Positions 43,443 through 53,664 of a DNA stretch of 59,544 nt are shown in pieces (the stretch's first letter is position 1; every line of letters begins with the position of its first letter). The stretch lies in the NCBI RefSeq assembly GCF_014697615.1, contig NZ_JACJSD010000046.1, forward strand, positions 1 to 59,544, given 5' to 3'. Position numbers and translations under genes: made by a program. The notes beneath the pieces are model-generated. The model was not told the DNA's origin. It made no database searches and saw only the letters and a program-made list of their open reading frames with translations. This DNA comes from Nostoc sp. FACHB-280. Its GTDB lineage: Bacteria; Cyanobacteriota; Cyanobacteriia; Cyanobacteriales; Nostocaceae.

Positions 43443-44567
43443 ATGAATTTATCTGTGATTATTCCGGTTTATAACTCGGAAAGTTCAGTTGCAGAAACCC
43501 TGCGTTCTGTCTTAGCGCAAACTTACCGCGACTTTGAAATTATCATTGTTGACGATGGTTGCACAGATAAAAGCATTGATATCTGCAAAAGCTTTAATGA
43601 TCCGCGCATTAAAATTATCCATCAACAGAATCGCGGATTAGCTGGGGCGAGAAATACGGGTATTCGTCATGCTCAAGGTGAATATTTAGCTTTTATTGAT
43701 AGTGATGATTTGTGGCTACCACAGAAATTAGAAAAACACATACAGCATTTTGCGCGATCGCCCAATGTGGGAGTGAGTTTTTCTCGTTCTAGCTTGATTG
43801 ATGAACAGGGTAAACCTCTAGGAATTTATCAAATGCCCCGATTAACCGATATTTCACCCGAATATTTATTCTGTCGCAATCCGATCAGTAACGGTTCTGC
43901 GGTAGTAATTCGGCGGGTTGTGTTGGATGAAATCAAGTTTCTAGAAAATCTCTATGGAGAGACTGAAGACTTCTACTTTGACGATCGCTTTCGCCAATCA
44001 GAAGATATTGAATGTTGGTTGAGAATTGCCTTGCAAACTAATTGGCAGATAGAAGGCATACCCGAAGCCTTGACTCTCTACCGCGTCAATATGGGTGGTT
44101 TATCGGCCAATATTCTCAAGCAATATGAATCTTGGGAAAGGATTATTGTGAAAACCCAAGTCTATAACCCTGGTTTTGTTGAAGAATGCGGTAATCAAGC
44201 CAGAGCTTACCAACTTCGATACTTAGCACGTCGAGCAGTCAGACAGCGATCGCCCGAAATAGCTGTTAATCTTCTGCATAAAGCTCTCAAAACCTATTGG
44301 CGAATTTTATTAGAAGAACCTCGACGCACTTTCATTTCTTTGAGTGCAGCTTATTTACTGTGGATGCTGCCAAAAAATATATATCAACAACTAGAAAAAT
44401 TAATGATGCAAATCACTGGTATGAGTCAAAAACGACGGATTCAGAAGGAAGAATCCAAGAGCGATGCCCTGAGCTTGTCGAAGGGTCAGCACCAAAAGAA
44501 TTCCAACCCATTAATAAGTGGGGAAATGTTACCTACTGCTCAGATATCCTCAAAACAATCAATGTAA
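43443..44567 (+). CDS. family 2 glycosyltransferase
   Basis: A 374-residue GT-A transferase with LSVIIPVYNSESSVAETLRSVLAQTYRDFEIIIVDDGCTDKS, then GEYLAFIDSDDLWLPQKL (Asp-x-Asp region) and EDFYFDDRFRQSEDIECWLRIALQTNWQIEGIPEALTLYR. The middle and C-terminal parts resemble the 42207 protein (YLARRAVRQ, RRTFISL). From about residue 335 the sequence turns low-complexity (KEESKSDALSLSKGQHQKNSNP), where the DNA carries a dispersed repeat (ccctgagcttgtcgaaggg). The natural C-terminus may be earlier. Confidence 0.9.
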   Translation: MNLSVIIPVYNSESSVAETLRSVLAQTYRDFEIIIVDDGCTDKSIDICKSFNDPRIKIIHQQNRGLAGARNTGIRHAQGEYLAFIDSDDLWLPQKLEKHIQHFARSPNVGVSFSRSSLIDEQGKPLGIYQMPRLTDISPEYLFCRNPISNGSAVVIRRVVLDEIKFLENLYGETEDFYFDDRFRQSEDIECWLRIALQTNWQIEGIPEALTLYRVNMGGLSANILKQYESWERIIVKTQVYNPGFVEECGNQARAYQLRYLARRAVRQRSPEIAVNLLHKALKTYWRILLEEPRRTFISLSAAYLLWMLPKNIYQQLEKLMMQITGMSQKRRIQKEESKSDALSLSKGQHQKNSNPLISGEMLPTAQISSKQSM

Positions 44568-44582
44568 AGGAAAGAATTATTT

Positions 44583-45038
44583 ATGAAAGTTTTACTTGTT
44601 TGCTCTTCTGGTGGACATTTTAAAGGACTCCAACAACTCAATTCTTTTTGGGAAAATCATGAACGAATTTGGGTGACTTTTAACACTACTACAACTGAAG
44701 CGGCTTTAAATGGAGAAAAAGTTTACTGGGCTTATAGCCCAACCAACCGAAATATTCCTAATTTATTGAGGAATATGTTATTAGCCTTTCAAGTTATCAA
44801 TCAAACTCGACCACAACTGATTTTATCTACAGGTGCGGGTGTGGCTGTTCCCTTTTTAATTGTGGGGAAATTATTTGGCAGTCAAACAGTATTTGTAGAA
44901 TCAGTAACTCGAATTAAAACTTTGAGTTTATCTGCCAAGTTAGTGTTGCCTTTTTTAAATGTTTTGTATGTGCAGTGGCCGCAACTGCAAGCCCGTTATC
45001 CTCAAGCCGAACTCATTACACCCCAGGAAAGTTTATGA
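44583..45038 (+). CDS. Alg14-like glycosyltransferase subunit
   Basis: A 151-residue protein matching the Alg14/PssD/CpsF family, the membrane-side partner of a split GT-B enzyme. Marks are MKVLLVCSSGGHFKGLQQL at the start and PQLILSTGAGVAVPFLIVGKLFGSQTVFVESVTRIKTLSLSAKLVLP. It overlaps the Alg13-like gene by four bases, so the two subunits are made together. It is preceded by GGAAAG. Confidence 0.9.
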   Translation: MKVLLVCSSGGHFKGLQQLNSFWENHERIWVTFNTTTTEAALNGEKVYWAYSPTNRNIPNLLRNMLLAFQVINQTRPQLILSTGAGVAVPFLIVGKLFGSQTVFVESVTRIKTLSLSAKLVLPFLNVLYVQWPQLQARYPQAELITPQESL

Positions 45039-45547
45039 TTTTAGTCACAGTTGGTACAGAACAATATCCATTTAATCGCCTCATGTCTTGGATTGAAGTA
45101 TTACTAGAAACTGGATTAATCCAAGACGAAATAGTAGTGCAGTATGGTAATTCTACGATTTTACCTGCTGGCGCAAAAGTGTATCGTTTCCTCAAAGAAG
45201 ATAAATTTCAGGATTTGATTAATCAAGCAAGCATTGTGATTGCTCATTGTGGAGAAGGGACTTTATTACTGCTAGATTCTCTAGAGAAACCTTATATTTT
45301 GGTGTCTCGCAGCCAGAGATATCAAGAACACGTCGATGATCATCAAGTAGAACTAGCTTTAGCACTATCACAAATCAATGTTCCGATTGCTTGGTCGCCT
45401 GGTGATTTAGTACGATTTATTAATGAGCCTAGAAAAGTTTCTTTAGCAGAAATTTCTCAAGCTTCAGCACTGGCTATTTGCGAAAGTCTCCATAACCGTT
45501 TTAATCAACCCTTGACCACAGAATTATCAGTAGGTATATCCAGATGA
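45035..45547 (+). CDS. Alg13-like catalytic glycosyltransferase subunit
   Basis: The ATG at 45035 (AGGAAAG upstream, overlapping the previous stop) gives a 170-residue protein that starts MILVTVGTEQYPFNRLMSWIE and has IVIAHCGEGTLLLLDSLEKPYILVSRSQRYQEHVDDHQVELALAL, the nucleotide-sugar-binding half of the split GT-B enzyme (Alg13/PssE). With the Alg14-like protein it should form one glycosyltransferase. It overlaps the next gene by four bases. Confidence 0.9.
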   Translation: MILVTVGTEQYPFNRLMSWIEVLLETGLIQDEIVVQYGNSTILPAGAKVYRFLKEDKFQDLINQASIVIAHCGEGTLLLLDSLEKPYILVSRSQRYQEHVDDHQVELALALSQINVPIAWSPGDLVRFINEPRKVSLAEISQASALAICESLHNRFNQPLTTELSVGISR

Positions 45548-46545
45548 GCAGTCCTAACGCTAAAACTTCCTTTTGTCTACTTACTACACGGATGAATAGC
45601 ACTCTATTAGTGCAGTTACCACCAAGATTAACTGTCATTGATGCTGTTGCCTTTAGAAAATGTTTTCAACAATGGGTTGAAGATGCAAATTTGACAAAAA
45701 TTATCTTAGATTTTGGTCAAACGACAATGATTGATAGTAGTGGGATGGGGTCATTAATTAGTAACCATAAATCAGCACAAGCCAACAATATTCAATTAAC
45801 TTTTTGGAGTGTACAACCACAGGTAAAATTAGCTTTTGCTTTAGGTGGCTTAGAACAGATATTTAATATTGAGGCGAATACCGCAGCGATTATTCCTACA
45901 GAAAGTCGCAGAATTGAACAGCGTCCACCCCTAACTCATCCTTCGGTGCGATCGCTAATGAAACGAGCCATTGATATTATCGGGGCGATTATTGGCTTGA
46001 GTATAACTGTCTTACTCTTTATCCCAATTGCGATCGCCATTAAACTTGATAGTCCAGGGCCTGTACTGTTTAGTCAAATTCGCTGTGGTTGGATGGGACG
46101 AAGGTTTCGCATTTGGAAATTCCGTTCAATGGTGTCTAATGCGGAAGCTCTGAAAAGTAATGTTCCTAACCAAGCTGCTGGTGCTTTTTTCAAAAATGAA
46201 CATGATCCACGCATTACCCGTGTTGGTCGCTTTTTGCGTAGAACAAGTTTGGATGAATTTCCTCAGTTTTGGAATGTTCTGATGGGTGATATGAGTTTGC
46301 TAGGGACTCGTCCACCTACACCCGACGAGTTAGAAAAATATGAAGTGAGTAATTGGCAAAGATTGGATGTCAGACCAGGAATGAGTGGCGAGTGGCAAGT
46401 TAATGGTCGTTCCAAAATCCGTAACTTTGAGGATGTGATTGAGCTAGATTTGCGTTATCAACAGAATTGGAGTTTATTTTATGATTTCAAGTTAATGCTC
46501 AAAACAGTGATGCTGATTTTCAATAAAAATTCAGGGGCAGCTTAA
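45544..46545 (+). CDS. STAS domain fused to a polyprenyl-phosphate sugar-1-phosphate transferase
   Basis: A priming enzyme for exopolysaccharide with an unusual regulatory head. Residues 18-115 form a STAS (anti-sigma antagonist type) domain with the phospho-site motif Met-Ile-Asp-Ser-Ser-Gly-Met-Gly (Asp64, Ser65). From residue 139 comes the bacterial sugar transferase domain: a membrane helix (IDIIGAIIGLSITVLLFIPIAIAI), KLDSPGPVLFSQIRCGWMGRRFRIWKFRSM, LRRTSLDEFPQFWNVLMGDMSLLGTRPPTPDE and the C-terminal GMSGEWQVNGRS. Only the single helix of the short PglC-type enzymes is present. The start overlaps the Alg13-like gene by four bases; the RsbW-like gene begins immediately after the stop. Confidence 0.88.
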   Translation: MSSPNAKTSFCLLTTRMNSTLLVQLPPRLTVIDAVAFRKCFQQWVEDANLTKIILDFGQTTMIDSSGMGSLISNHKSAQANNIQLTFWSVQPQVKLAFALGGLEQIFNIEANTAAIIPTESRRIEQRPPLTHPSVRSLMKRAIDIIGAIIGLSITVLLFIPIAIAIKLDSPGPVLFSQIRCGWMGRRFRIWKFRSMVSNAEALKSNVPNQAAGAFFKNEHDPRITRVGRFLRRTSLDEFPQFWNVLMGDMSLLGTRPPTPDELEKYEVSNWQRLDVRPGMSGEWQVNGRSKIRNFEDVIELDLRYQQNWSLFYDFKLMLKTVMLIFNKNSGAA

Positions 46546-47019
46546 ATGGCGCTGGAAACAGAGTTATTGATTCATCATTCTACCTTGCAAGTCGTTAGTC
46601 ATTTAGATGCAATGGCAACGGTGGTAGAGTGGTTTGATCAATTCAACTGTACACAGTTGCCTTATCAAGTGTGGATAGAAGGACAAACTGCATTAGTAGA
46701 AGGATTTACCAATGTAGTTCGTCATGCCCATAAACATCTGCATCCACAAACACCTGTTCAGTTAGCAGCCGCTATTTCTGCTGATGAGTATTTCCAAATT
46801 TATATCTGGGATCAAGGAGAGATTTTTAATTTAGAAGCCGAATTAGAAAAGCTGAATCAACAAACAAGCGATCGCAACTTTAACCCCTTAGACCATGAAG
46901 CTCATTGGGGCTGTATTTTTCTCCTCAAACTTAGAAAAGACTATGGGTGGAATGTCAGTTACACGCGTGAATCACCAGAGAGAAATTGTTTGTTACTCAA
47001 GAAAAAAATAACATTTTAA
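46546..47019 (+). CDS. RsbW-like (anti-sigma type) ATP-binding protein kinase
   Basis: A 157-residue protein of the GHKL ATPase fold. Motifs: N box Glu-Gly-Phe-Thr-Asn-Val-Val-Arg-His-Ala-His, the Asp-Gln-Gly loop (IYIWDQGEIFN) and the glycine loop region HEAHWGCIFLLKL. Proteins of this class phosphorylate STAS domains on Ser or Thr and bind a partner. The ATG follows the stop of the STAS-sugar transferase directly (TAAATG). No sigma factor gene is in the window, so the partner is likely one of the STAS proteins next to it (inference). Confidence 0.87.
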   Translation: MALETELLIHHSTLQVVSHLDAMATVVEWFDQFNCTQLPYQVWIEGQTALVEGFTNVVRHAHKHLHPQTPVQLAAAISADEYFQIYIWDQGEIFNLEAELEKLNQQTSDRNFNPLDHEAHWGCIFLLKLRKDYGWNVSYTRESPERNCLLLKKKITF

Positions 47020-47123
47020 GTGATTAACAATGGGCATGAGGTTTAGCTTCCCGTTATTTTTATTTCCTCATGTCCAAATTTCTTTAGTTGAGTTTTGGAA
47101 AATTACTATTTTACCTCAAGATT

Positions 47124-47774
47124 ATGAATTCTAAAGTAAAAGTGATTAAACCTAGTGGAATTTTCGACGGTAGAAAAGGCAGACAAGTTAACGAACGTGT
47201 GAGTAATTTGCTTGATTCTGGCTTCAAAACTTTTTTGATTGATTTTCAGTCTGTTCACTTTATGGATAGTGCTGGATTCGGGACTTTGATTTTAACCCTG
47301 AAAACTGTTAAAGATAAACAAGGAAGACTAGGTATTTGTGCTATCAACGATCAGATTCACATGATTCTTGATATCAGTGGGACAATTACCGCCTTTGAAG
47401 TGTTTCCTGACCAAGAATCATTTGTAAAAACAGTGAATACACTTGTTAATTCTAAAGTGAAAATTATTAAACCTACTGGGATTTTTGATGGCAAAAAAGG
47501 CAGACAAATCAATGAACGAATTACCAAATTATTAGAATCAGAAATTAAAAACTTTTTGCTAGATTTTCAATCTGTTAATTTTATGGATAGTGCAGGCTTC
47601 GGCACCCTAATTTTAACTTTAAAAACTGTTAAGGATAAACAAGGAAGGCTGAGTATTTGTGGAATTAATGAGCAGATTAAACTGATTTTTGATATTAGCG
47701 GCACCACGAAAGCTTTTGACGTGTTTCCTGACCAAGAATCATTTATTAAAAAAGCTACACAGCTCCAAAACTGA
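47124..47774 (+). CDS. tandem STAS-STAS protein (anti-sigma factor antagonist type)
   Basis: The ATG at 47124 is chosen; a TTG frame from 47088 lacks support. The 216 residues are two STAS domains of 107 residues each (47127-47447 and 47448-47768), about three-quarters identical, with runs such as MDSAGFGTLILTLKTVKDKQ unchanged. Each has the phospho-site motif Met-Asp-Ser-Ala-Gly. The copies look recently duplicated. It follows the RsbW-like gene by 104 bases and overlaps the convergent phosphatase gene by 20 bases. Confidence 0.88.
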   Translation: MNSKVKVIKPSGIFDGRKGRQVNERVSNLLDSGFKTFLIDFQSVHFMDSAGFGTLILTLKTVKDKQGRLGICAINDQIHMILDISGTITAFEVFPDQESFVKTVNTLVNSKVKIIKPTGIFDGKKGRQINERITKLLESEIKNFLLDFQSVNFMDSAGFGTLILTLKTVKDKQGRLSICGINEQIKLIFDISGTTKAFDVFPDQESFIKKATQLQN

Positions 47775-48939
47775 CTTCAAGTAACGAAAAGTCATCAGTG
47801 AATATTTGACTCCCCGTTGTGTCTTTGATGGCTGCCAAAATGGTATCTAAATCAGTGGAAAATTGCTGATTACATAAAGTAAGTAAGTTGATAAAGCTCT
47901 GTAAGTTCCACATCTTACCATCAGATTTTTCCACTTCGTAAATGCCATCACTAAACACATACAATTTACTGCCAGATTGAACGTCACACACGGTATGATG
48001 ATATTGGTGTGTGGCATATACCCCGATAGGCGCACTACGAGTCATTAATTGTTCTACCCGTAAATCAAACTCTGTAACAGGTGACAATAATATCGCTGGG
48101 GGATGACCAGCACTAGCATAGGTGAGCTGAGAAGAAACTCGGTTAAAAACACCATACCAGATAGTAAAATACTGGTAGTTTTGTTGCTCCATTTGAAACA
48201 CTTTATTTAAGCTTTGAAAAACTTCATCTGGATGATAAAGACTAGCTTGGGGGAGAGACTGCGATCGCAGCATGTTATGTATGGAAATTGAAGGTAAAGC
48301 CGCAGCTAATCCATGCCCCGAAACATCAAGTAAATACATGACTAAATTGTCTTCATCCAACCAATAGTAATCAAAACAATCGCCCCCTAATTGACGAGAG
48401 GGAAAGAATCGAGAATTAATTGTAATTAATCCTGATAACGGTTTAGGCAGAATTGATTTCACATAATCAGCCGCTTCACTTAATTCTGCTTCTAAAAGCT
48501 GTTTTTGAGTTTGTAAATCTTGAGCTAATGTCTGAAGTTCTTGATTTGCCTGATATAACCTGAGTCCAGCTCTGACACGAGCTTTTAACTCATTGACTTC
48601 AATTGGTTTACTTAAAAAATCATCTGCACCTGTATCTAAACCCTCTACTCGGTCTTCCACCGCTTTCCGGGAGGTGAGCAAAATAAAGAAAATAGATGAT
48701 AAAGATGGTTCTGATTTGATTTTCCGACATAGTTCTAAGCCATCCATTTCATCCATTTGCCAATCGGAAATAATCAATGCTGGATGGTGTTTATGAGCTT
48801 TTTCTAATCCTTCTATGCCACTTGAGGCCAAAATTACTTCATATCCTTGACTTTGCAGAGCTTGTTTTAAAAGTATTTGAATCAGACGGTCATCATCAAT
48901 CACTAAAATTTTTACAGAAGAATTTGAATTGTTAGACAT
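47755..48939 (-). CDS. response regulator with PP2C-type phosphatase domain (RsbU-like)
   Basis: A 394-residue output protein. Receiver domain at residues 9-125 (KILVIDDDRLIQ, phospho-Asp in IISDWQMDEMDG, Lys in LSKPIE); a coiled linker (YQANQELQTLAQDLQTQKQLLEAEL); and a SpoIIE/RsbU phosphatase domain from about 165 (GGDCFDYYW, LLDVSGHGLAAALPS, YASAGHPPAILL, YVFSDGIYE, TDDFSLLEV), with the metal-binding Asp residues intact. Such phosphatases dephosphorylate STAS proteins. Its gene converges on the STAS-STAS gene with 20 bases of overlap. Confidence 0.9.
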   Translation of the reverse strand: MSNNSNSSVKILVIDDDRLIQILLKQALQSQGYEVILASSGIEGLEKAHKHHPALIISDWQMDEMDGLELCRKIKSEPSLSSIFFILLTSRKAVEDRVEGLDTGADDFLSKPIEVNELKARVRAGLRLYQANQELQTLAQDLQTQKQLLEAELSEAADYVKSILPKPLSGLITINSRFFPSRQLGGDCFDYYWLDEDNLVMYLLDVSGHGLAAALPSISIHNMLRSQSLPQASLYHPDEVFQSLNKVFQMEQQNYQYFTIWYGVFNRVSSQLTYASAGHPPAILLSPVTEFDLRVEQLMTRSAPIGVYATHQYHHTVCDVQSGSKLYVFSDGIYEVEKSDGKMWNLQSFINLLTLCNQQFSTDLDTILAAIKDTTGSQIFTDDFSLLEVSFGAV

Positions 48940-48981
48940 ATTTTCTAGCCGATAGGTATATTTATAAGGGAAATAATTTGT

Positions 48982-51900
48982 TTAATGGGCAGATGCAGAG
49001 ATATCTTGTAAAGCTGTAATGACTTTGTGATATTCACTTTCTAATTGATTAATCAGCAGAACAAGGGACTCTAATGATTGGTCAGAAGCGGAATTTTCTA
49101 AAGTTTCACAGATGTCTCCTAAGTTAACAGCACCAATACTCACACTAGGCGATCGCAAAGCATGAGCCGCTTTTTGTAAGTTGATTCTGTCTCCCACTGC
49201 AATGGCTGTTTGAATCATTTCTATTCTCCTTGGAGTATCTTCTAAATAAACTTGGATAAGTTCAGAGACTAAATGCTCACCATCACTACCTGCCATATTT
49301 TTTAGTTCTTCGATAAAACTGTAGTCAATGGCAGCTGTAACATCAGCATTTAGAGATATAGAAGGTAAAACATATTCAGTTTCTGCTATTAGCTGAGGCG
49401 GTAGAGAATCTTGATATTGTTGAATATTCGAGTGTTTTAAAACTGCTTCTAGCGCCTCTAGACGAATTGGCTTACTAACATAATCATTCATCCCGACTCT
49501 TAAGCACTCCTGACGGTCTTCGGGACGAGCATGGGCAGTCATAGCAATTATCCAAGGTTGGACTTGTGGGGAGAATTCCTGACGAATCCGCATCGTAGTT
49601 TCCCAACCATCCATTTCTGGCATTTGGATATCCATAAACACAACATCATAGAGTTGCCGTTGTAAAGCTTCTAGAGCCTCGCGCCCATTATTGGCCACAT
49701 CGGCCCGAAAACCTAACCGATTCAGCATTTTCAGCGCAATTTTCTGATTCACTAACACATCTTCCACTAAGAGAATTTTGAGTGGTAAATTTTGGGCAAG
49801 TTGGTCATCAATTCTTGGTAAGTGTGGTGCAGGTAAGCGGGAATAAGAAGGAATGGTAATTTGAGTATCGACACGGCGGGTAGACCAACTACCACGCACA
49901 ATTTGTAAAAGCGTATTTTGCAATTGGTACTGTCGCACAGGCTTGTGCAGAAAGGCAGTAAATTCAGCCGCTATTTGCCTCACCTCTAAAGTTTGCTTGC
50001 CTTTGGAACTTAACATGACCAAAGGCAAATTTTGCTGTTGGGGTATGCTACGAATTTGTGTAGTTAGTTCTAGGATATCTAGATAAGGGCAATCGACATC
50101 TAAGATAGCGAAGTCAAAGTTAGGCTGTAGTTCCAAGCACTGCTGAACAGCCTTGAATGGGATTGTTTGGACATCAACTCCCAAGCTCTGAAGTTGCCAA
50201 GTTAAACATTTCTGTAAACTAGCATTATCTGTGATCAGCAGTAATCGCTTGTCCAGCAACTCTGGATAAATACTATATGAACTATCAATTACTGAAGGAT
50301 CAACTTGCAGTGTAAGGGTGAAATTGAAAGTCGAACCCTGACCTATTTCACTTTCTACCCACATGCTGCCCCCCATAATTTCGCTCAGGCGCTTACTAAT
50401 GGCTAATCCTAAGCCTGTACCACCATAACGCCGAGTCATGGAAGCATCAACCTGACTAAAGGGCTTAAACAGTCGATCTAAGCGATCGCGTGGAATTCCA
50501 ATTCCGGTATCACTCACCGCAAACAGAAATTCGTAATATACATGATCATCTGTTACGGTTTCTGGTTGTTGGACTTGCTGCATAGCAATGGTGACAACCA
50601 CTTCTCCCACCTTGGTGAATTTAACCGCATTGCTGACCAAATTCCAAAGAATCTGACGGACACGGGTAATATCACCAATAATTAAAGTTGGTGTCTGGGG
50701 TTGGAATTGATATAACAATTCGATGCCTTTGAGGGCTGCTTGGGGAGCCAGCAAATCCAAGGCTTCTTCCACACAAACTTGCAAGTCAAAAGGTTGTTCT
50801 TCTAACTCTAAATTGCCAGACTCAATTTTAGAAAAGTCGAGAATGTCATTGATAATTGTTAATAAAGCATCGCCACTATTACGGATCGTTTCTACATAGT
50901 CAATTTGCTCAGGTTTGAGAGGTGTATCCAAAAGTAATCCCGTCATCCCAATGATTGCGTTCATGGGCGTGCGAATTTCATGACTCATGGTAGCGAGGAA
51001 ATTACTTTTGGCCATATTGGCCGCCTCAGCTGCTTGTTTGGCAATATTCAATTCTTCGTTTTGCTGGGCGAGCAAATCCGCTTGGCGAGTTTCTTTGGCT
51101 AACAATTGGGCTTGGGTGAGAGCAATGCTCATTTGATCTGCTAGGTGTTTGAGCAAGTCTAATTCCAAATCTGTCCATTGTCTGGGGCGATCGCATTGAT
51201 GTACTACTAATAATCCCCATAAATGTTCCCGCACTAAAATCGGTACAACCAGATTAGCTTTTACCTGACAATCTTCGATTTCACATGGTTGAAATTCTGT
51301 TTGTCCTAACTGGGAAATTACACTTAACTGCCCATCACGATACAAGTTGAGATATTTATCTTGTAAACAACCATCACAAATATCTTTGTTTAAAACTACT
51401 GACCATTCCGGGACTACTGCTTCCTGAACAACTTTACCTGAACCATCAGGGTTAATTTGGAAGATTAACACCCGATCAGCCTGTAAAATGTGTTGTACCT
51501 CTGTGACTGTGGTCTGGAGAATTTTTTCTAGTTGTAAGGACTGACGAATTTCTTCTGTAATTTGCTTGAGTAAAAGAGCGCGTTGATATTGCTGCTGTAG
51601 TTCTTCTTCAGCTTTTTTGCGTTCTGTAATATCTAAATGAGTTCCGACCATTCTCAGAAACTTGCCTTGGAAATCGCGGTTGACTAACTTACCTCGATCC
51701 AAAATCCATTTCCATTTCCCTGATTTAGTCAAAAATCGGGCTTCAGCTTCATAAAAAGGTGTATGTCCCTTGAGGTGAGCGATTAGTCTTTGTCGCATCA
51801 ACAATCGGTCATCGGGATGAATCAATTCATTGACAACTTTAATATCATCTTGGAGTTCATCGGGATGATACCCTAGCATTGTGTACCAACGGGCGCTACG

Positions 51901-52875
51901 ATAAACTTCTCCAGTGGCTAAATTCCAGTCCCAAAGCCCTTCTTCTACCGCATCCAGCGCCAATGCTAACCGTTCTTCACTTAATTTCAGGGCATTTTCT
52001 GATTGTTTTCTGAGGGTAATGTCACGATATTTCCACAAGTGACCATATAATTTGTCATCAACAACAATGGGTACATAATCTTGTTCCAAAATTCGTCCAT
52101 CTTGGAGTTGCCATTCTTGATTGATGACGATTTCTCCTTGGTAGAGAATCTCATCTAGGCGCTGAATAAATTCGTCAGGCTCCACAAACATTTGCTTGCT
52201 GACTTCTGAGGCTTGGCGACAATCCATGCCCTGTAAGGCTGCTGGAGGAATAGGAATATTAAATAAATTACAGAATTCTTGATTTGCCAAAACAACATGT
52301 CGCTTCTCATCTTCTAGCAAAATCCCAATTTGTAAACTTTCAATCAGTGTTGTTAACCTGGAAGCTGTGGCTCTTAATTCGGCGCGTTGTTCTGTGAGTT
52401 TTGTGGTGAGCTTTTTGGCATCTGTAAGTGCAGAATTCTTGGCCTGTAAGAGAAACAGATAATCTGAAACTGAGTCATATAAAGGAAAATCATCAATGCT
52501 CAGTTCTAGCTTTTTGAGATTAGTAATATCTGTAATCCAGGGAGAGCCAAGAAATACCAATTGATCACCATTTTCCCCACATACTATCTGTCCCTTAAGC
52601 TGCATATCTTTGTGGAGTGATTGCAGCAGAAACAGCGATCGCGTTTGTTGGCAAAGAGCTTCAAAGTTAACTGCACAGTTGGGGCGATTGATGCAAAAAT
52701 GCGCTTCTAGAGGACTATTGAGGATCTCAATGGGTGAGAGAATTCGCTCAAGCACTTCACCCACTTGGATGATCTGCATCTGTTGATCTATCACCAGATG
52801 GAACGGAAACAATGCTGCAAATTGGTCAGCACTGAGGCTGAAGTGTCTTAACCCGATCGCATCATTCTTGGTCAT
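48982..52875 (-). CDS. H-NOX-associated hybrid sensor histidine kinase
   Basis: A large sensor (1297 residues from ATG 52875; a GTG at 52932 would add 19). Order: H-NOX-associated domain (about 1-150; [35 protein letters not shown]), PAS (165-290), PAS with PAC (300-415), GAF (about 435-595), HisKA with Met-Ser-His-Glu-Ile-Arg-Thr-Pro, ATPase ([26 protein letters not shown]), a degenerate receiver (ILDVDCP), a good receiver ([17 protein letters not shown]) and a C-terminal Hpt domain ([14 protein letters not shown]). Its start overlaps the H-NOX gene by 14 bases, so it is the coupled partner of that NO sensor. Confidence 0.9.
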   Translation of the reverse strand: MTKNDAIGLRHFSLSADQFAALFPFHLVIDQQMQIIQVGEVLERILSPIEILNSPLEAHFCINRPNCAVNFEALCQQTRSLFLLQSLHKDMQLKGQIVCGENGDQLVFLGSPWITDITNLKKLELSIDDFPLYDSVSDYLFLLQAKNSALTDAKKLTTKLTEQRAELRATASRLTTLIESLQIGILLEDEKRHVVLANQEFCNLFNIPIPPAALQGMDCRQASEVSKQMFVEPDEFIQRLDEILYQGEIVINQEWQLQDGRILEQDYVPIVVDDKLYGHLWKYRDITLRKQSENALKLSEERLALALDAVEEGLWDWNLATGEVYRSARWYTMLGYHPDELQDDIKVVNELIHPDDRLLMRQRLIAHLKGHTPFYEAEARFLTKSGKWKWILDRGKLVNRDFQGKFLRMVGTHLDITERKKAEEELQQQYQRALLLKQITEEIRQSLQLEKILQTTVTEVQHILQADRVLIFQINPDGSGKVVQEAVVPEWSVVLNKDICDGCLQDKYLNLYRDGQLSVISQLGQTEFQPCEIEDCQVKANLVVPILVREHLWGLLVVHQCDRPRQWTDLELDLLKHLADQMSIALTQAQLLAKETRQADLLAQQNEELNIAKQAAEAANMAKSNFLATMSHEIRTPMNAIIGMTGLLLDTPLKPEQIDYVETIRNSGDALLTIINDILDFSKIESGNLELEEQPFDLQVCVEEALDLLAPQAALKGIELLYQFQPQTPTLIIGDITRVRQILWNLVSNAVKFTKVGEVVVTIAMQQVQQPETVTDDHVYYEFLFAVSDTGIGIPRDRLDRLFKPFSQVDASMTRRYGGTGLGLAISKRLSEIMGGSMWVESEIGQGSTFNFTLTLQVDPSVIDSSYSIYPELLDKRLLLITDNASLQKCLTWQLQSLGVDVQTIPFKAVQQCLELQPNFDFAILDVDCPYLDILELTTQIRSIPQQQNLPLVMLSSKGKQTLEVRQIAAEFTAFLHKPVRQYQLQNTLLQIVRGSWSTRRVDTQITIPSYSRLPAPHLPRIDDQLAQNLPLKILLVEDVLVNQKIALKMLNRLGFRADVANNGREALEALQRQLYDVVFMDIQMPEMDGWETTMRIRQEFSPQVQPWIIAMTAHARPEDRQECLRVGMNDYVSKPIRLEALEAVLKHSNIQQYQDSLPPQLIAETEYVLPSISLNADVTAAIDYSFIEELKNMAGSDGEHLVSELIQVYLEDTPRRIEMIQTAIAVGDRINLQKAAHALRSPSVSIGAVNLGDICETLENSASDQSLESLVLLINQLESEYHKVITALQDISASAH

Positions 52876-53434
52876 CGGAGTCAGAATCTGTGTATTTAAT
52901 AGTGAAGGTATCTTGAGAATCTCCTTGGTCACGAAAACTCTTTTGGGTAATATCCACTTTGGTGTGAAAGCGTTTTCCTAATCCGTGGAGTAAACCAATC
53001 ACCATTGGTGCTAATCCTTGGCGAGTTGATTGGTAGTGGAGATCCAATGATTGTTCACTTGTGTGTTCACACTCAAACGATGGTGGACGCAGTTGGGAGA
53101 AACTCAAACCTACTCTGGCATGAAGGTTATCCAGATTTTCGACAAATTGGGGTAATGAGTTGCCAGCACTGTCTAACAGATCCCCATAGCCTTCTTTGGC
53201 GGTATAGTTAACCCAATATTCACCAAAAGCTTGCAAAATTTCCGGTGCAGGCATATTCAATACGTCACAAGCTGCTGCCACTAAACTATAGGTGACTTCA
53301 TCGGGATAACCATCCATACCGATAAAAAAGTCTATATCCTCATATCCTGCCTTGCTCTTAATGATTTCCCATATCTTCTCTCCGTGGCATTCACAAATCA
53401 TATCTTGAATTGCTTTGTTAACAAGTCCGTACAT
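52862..53434 (-). CDS. haem NO-binding sensor protein (H-NOX)
   Basis: H-NOX proteins bind NO (and sometimes oxygen or CO) at a haem and control a kinase. The 190-residue protein has the proximal haem ligand His105 ([10 protein letters not shown]), Pro in RPPSF near 118, and the haem-propionate motif Tyr134-x-Ser136-x-Arg138 (YQSTR). Trp74 is at the position seen in the structurally known Nostoc H-NOX. The overall sequence is very close to that protein. A short acidic tail (DSDSDDQE) is specific here. The stop overlaps the start of the hybrid kinase. Confidence 0.93.
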   Translation of the reverse strand: MYGLVNKAIQDMICECHGEKIWEIIKSKAGYEDIDFFIGMDGYPDEVTYSLVAAACDVLNMPAPEILQAFGEYWVNYTAKEGYGDLLDSAGNSLPQFVENLDNLHARVGLSFSQLRPPSFECEHTSEQSLDLHYQSTRQGLAPMVIGLLHGLGKRFHTKVDITQKSFRDQGDSQDTFTIKYTDSDSDDQE

Positions 53435-53664
53435 ACTCTTAACCTATATGTATATTATTTTTGGTAAACGCTTCAGTAATATTATGTATTACCAGGACTC
53501 TGATCTGATAAAAAATGGAGTATGCCTTATCAAACAAAGTTGTTAAAATTTATAGCTTCTGAAGCGACCTTTTGTCCACATCAAGAGCATAGTATAAAAT
53601 TAACATTCTTGAAGCATAAGCAAGTATTGTGCGATCAGCCCTTGTTGTGCGCTTTTAAACAAAG

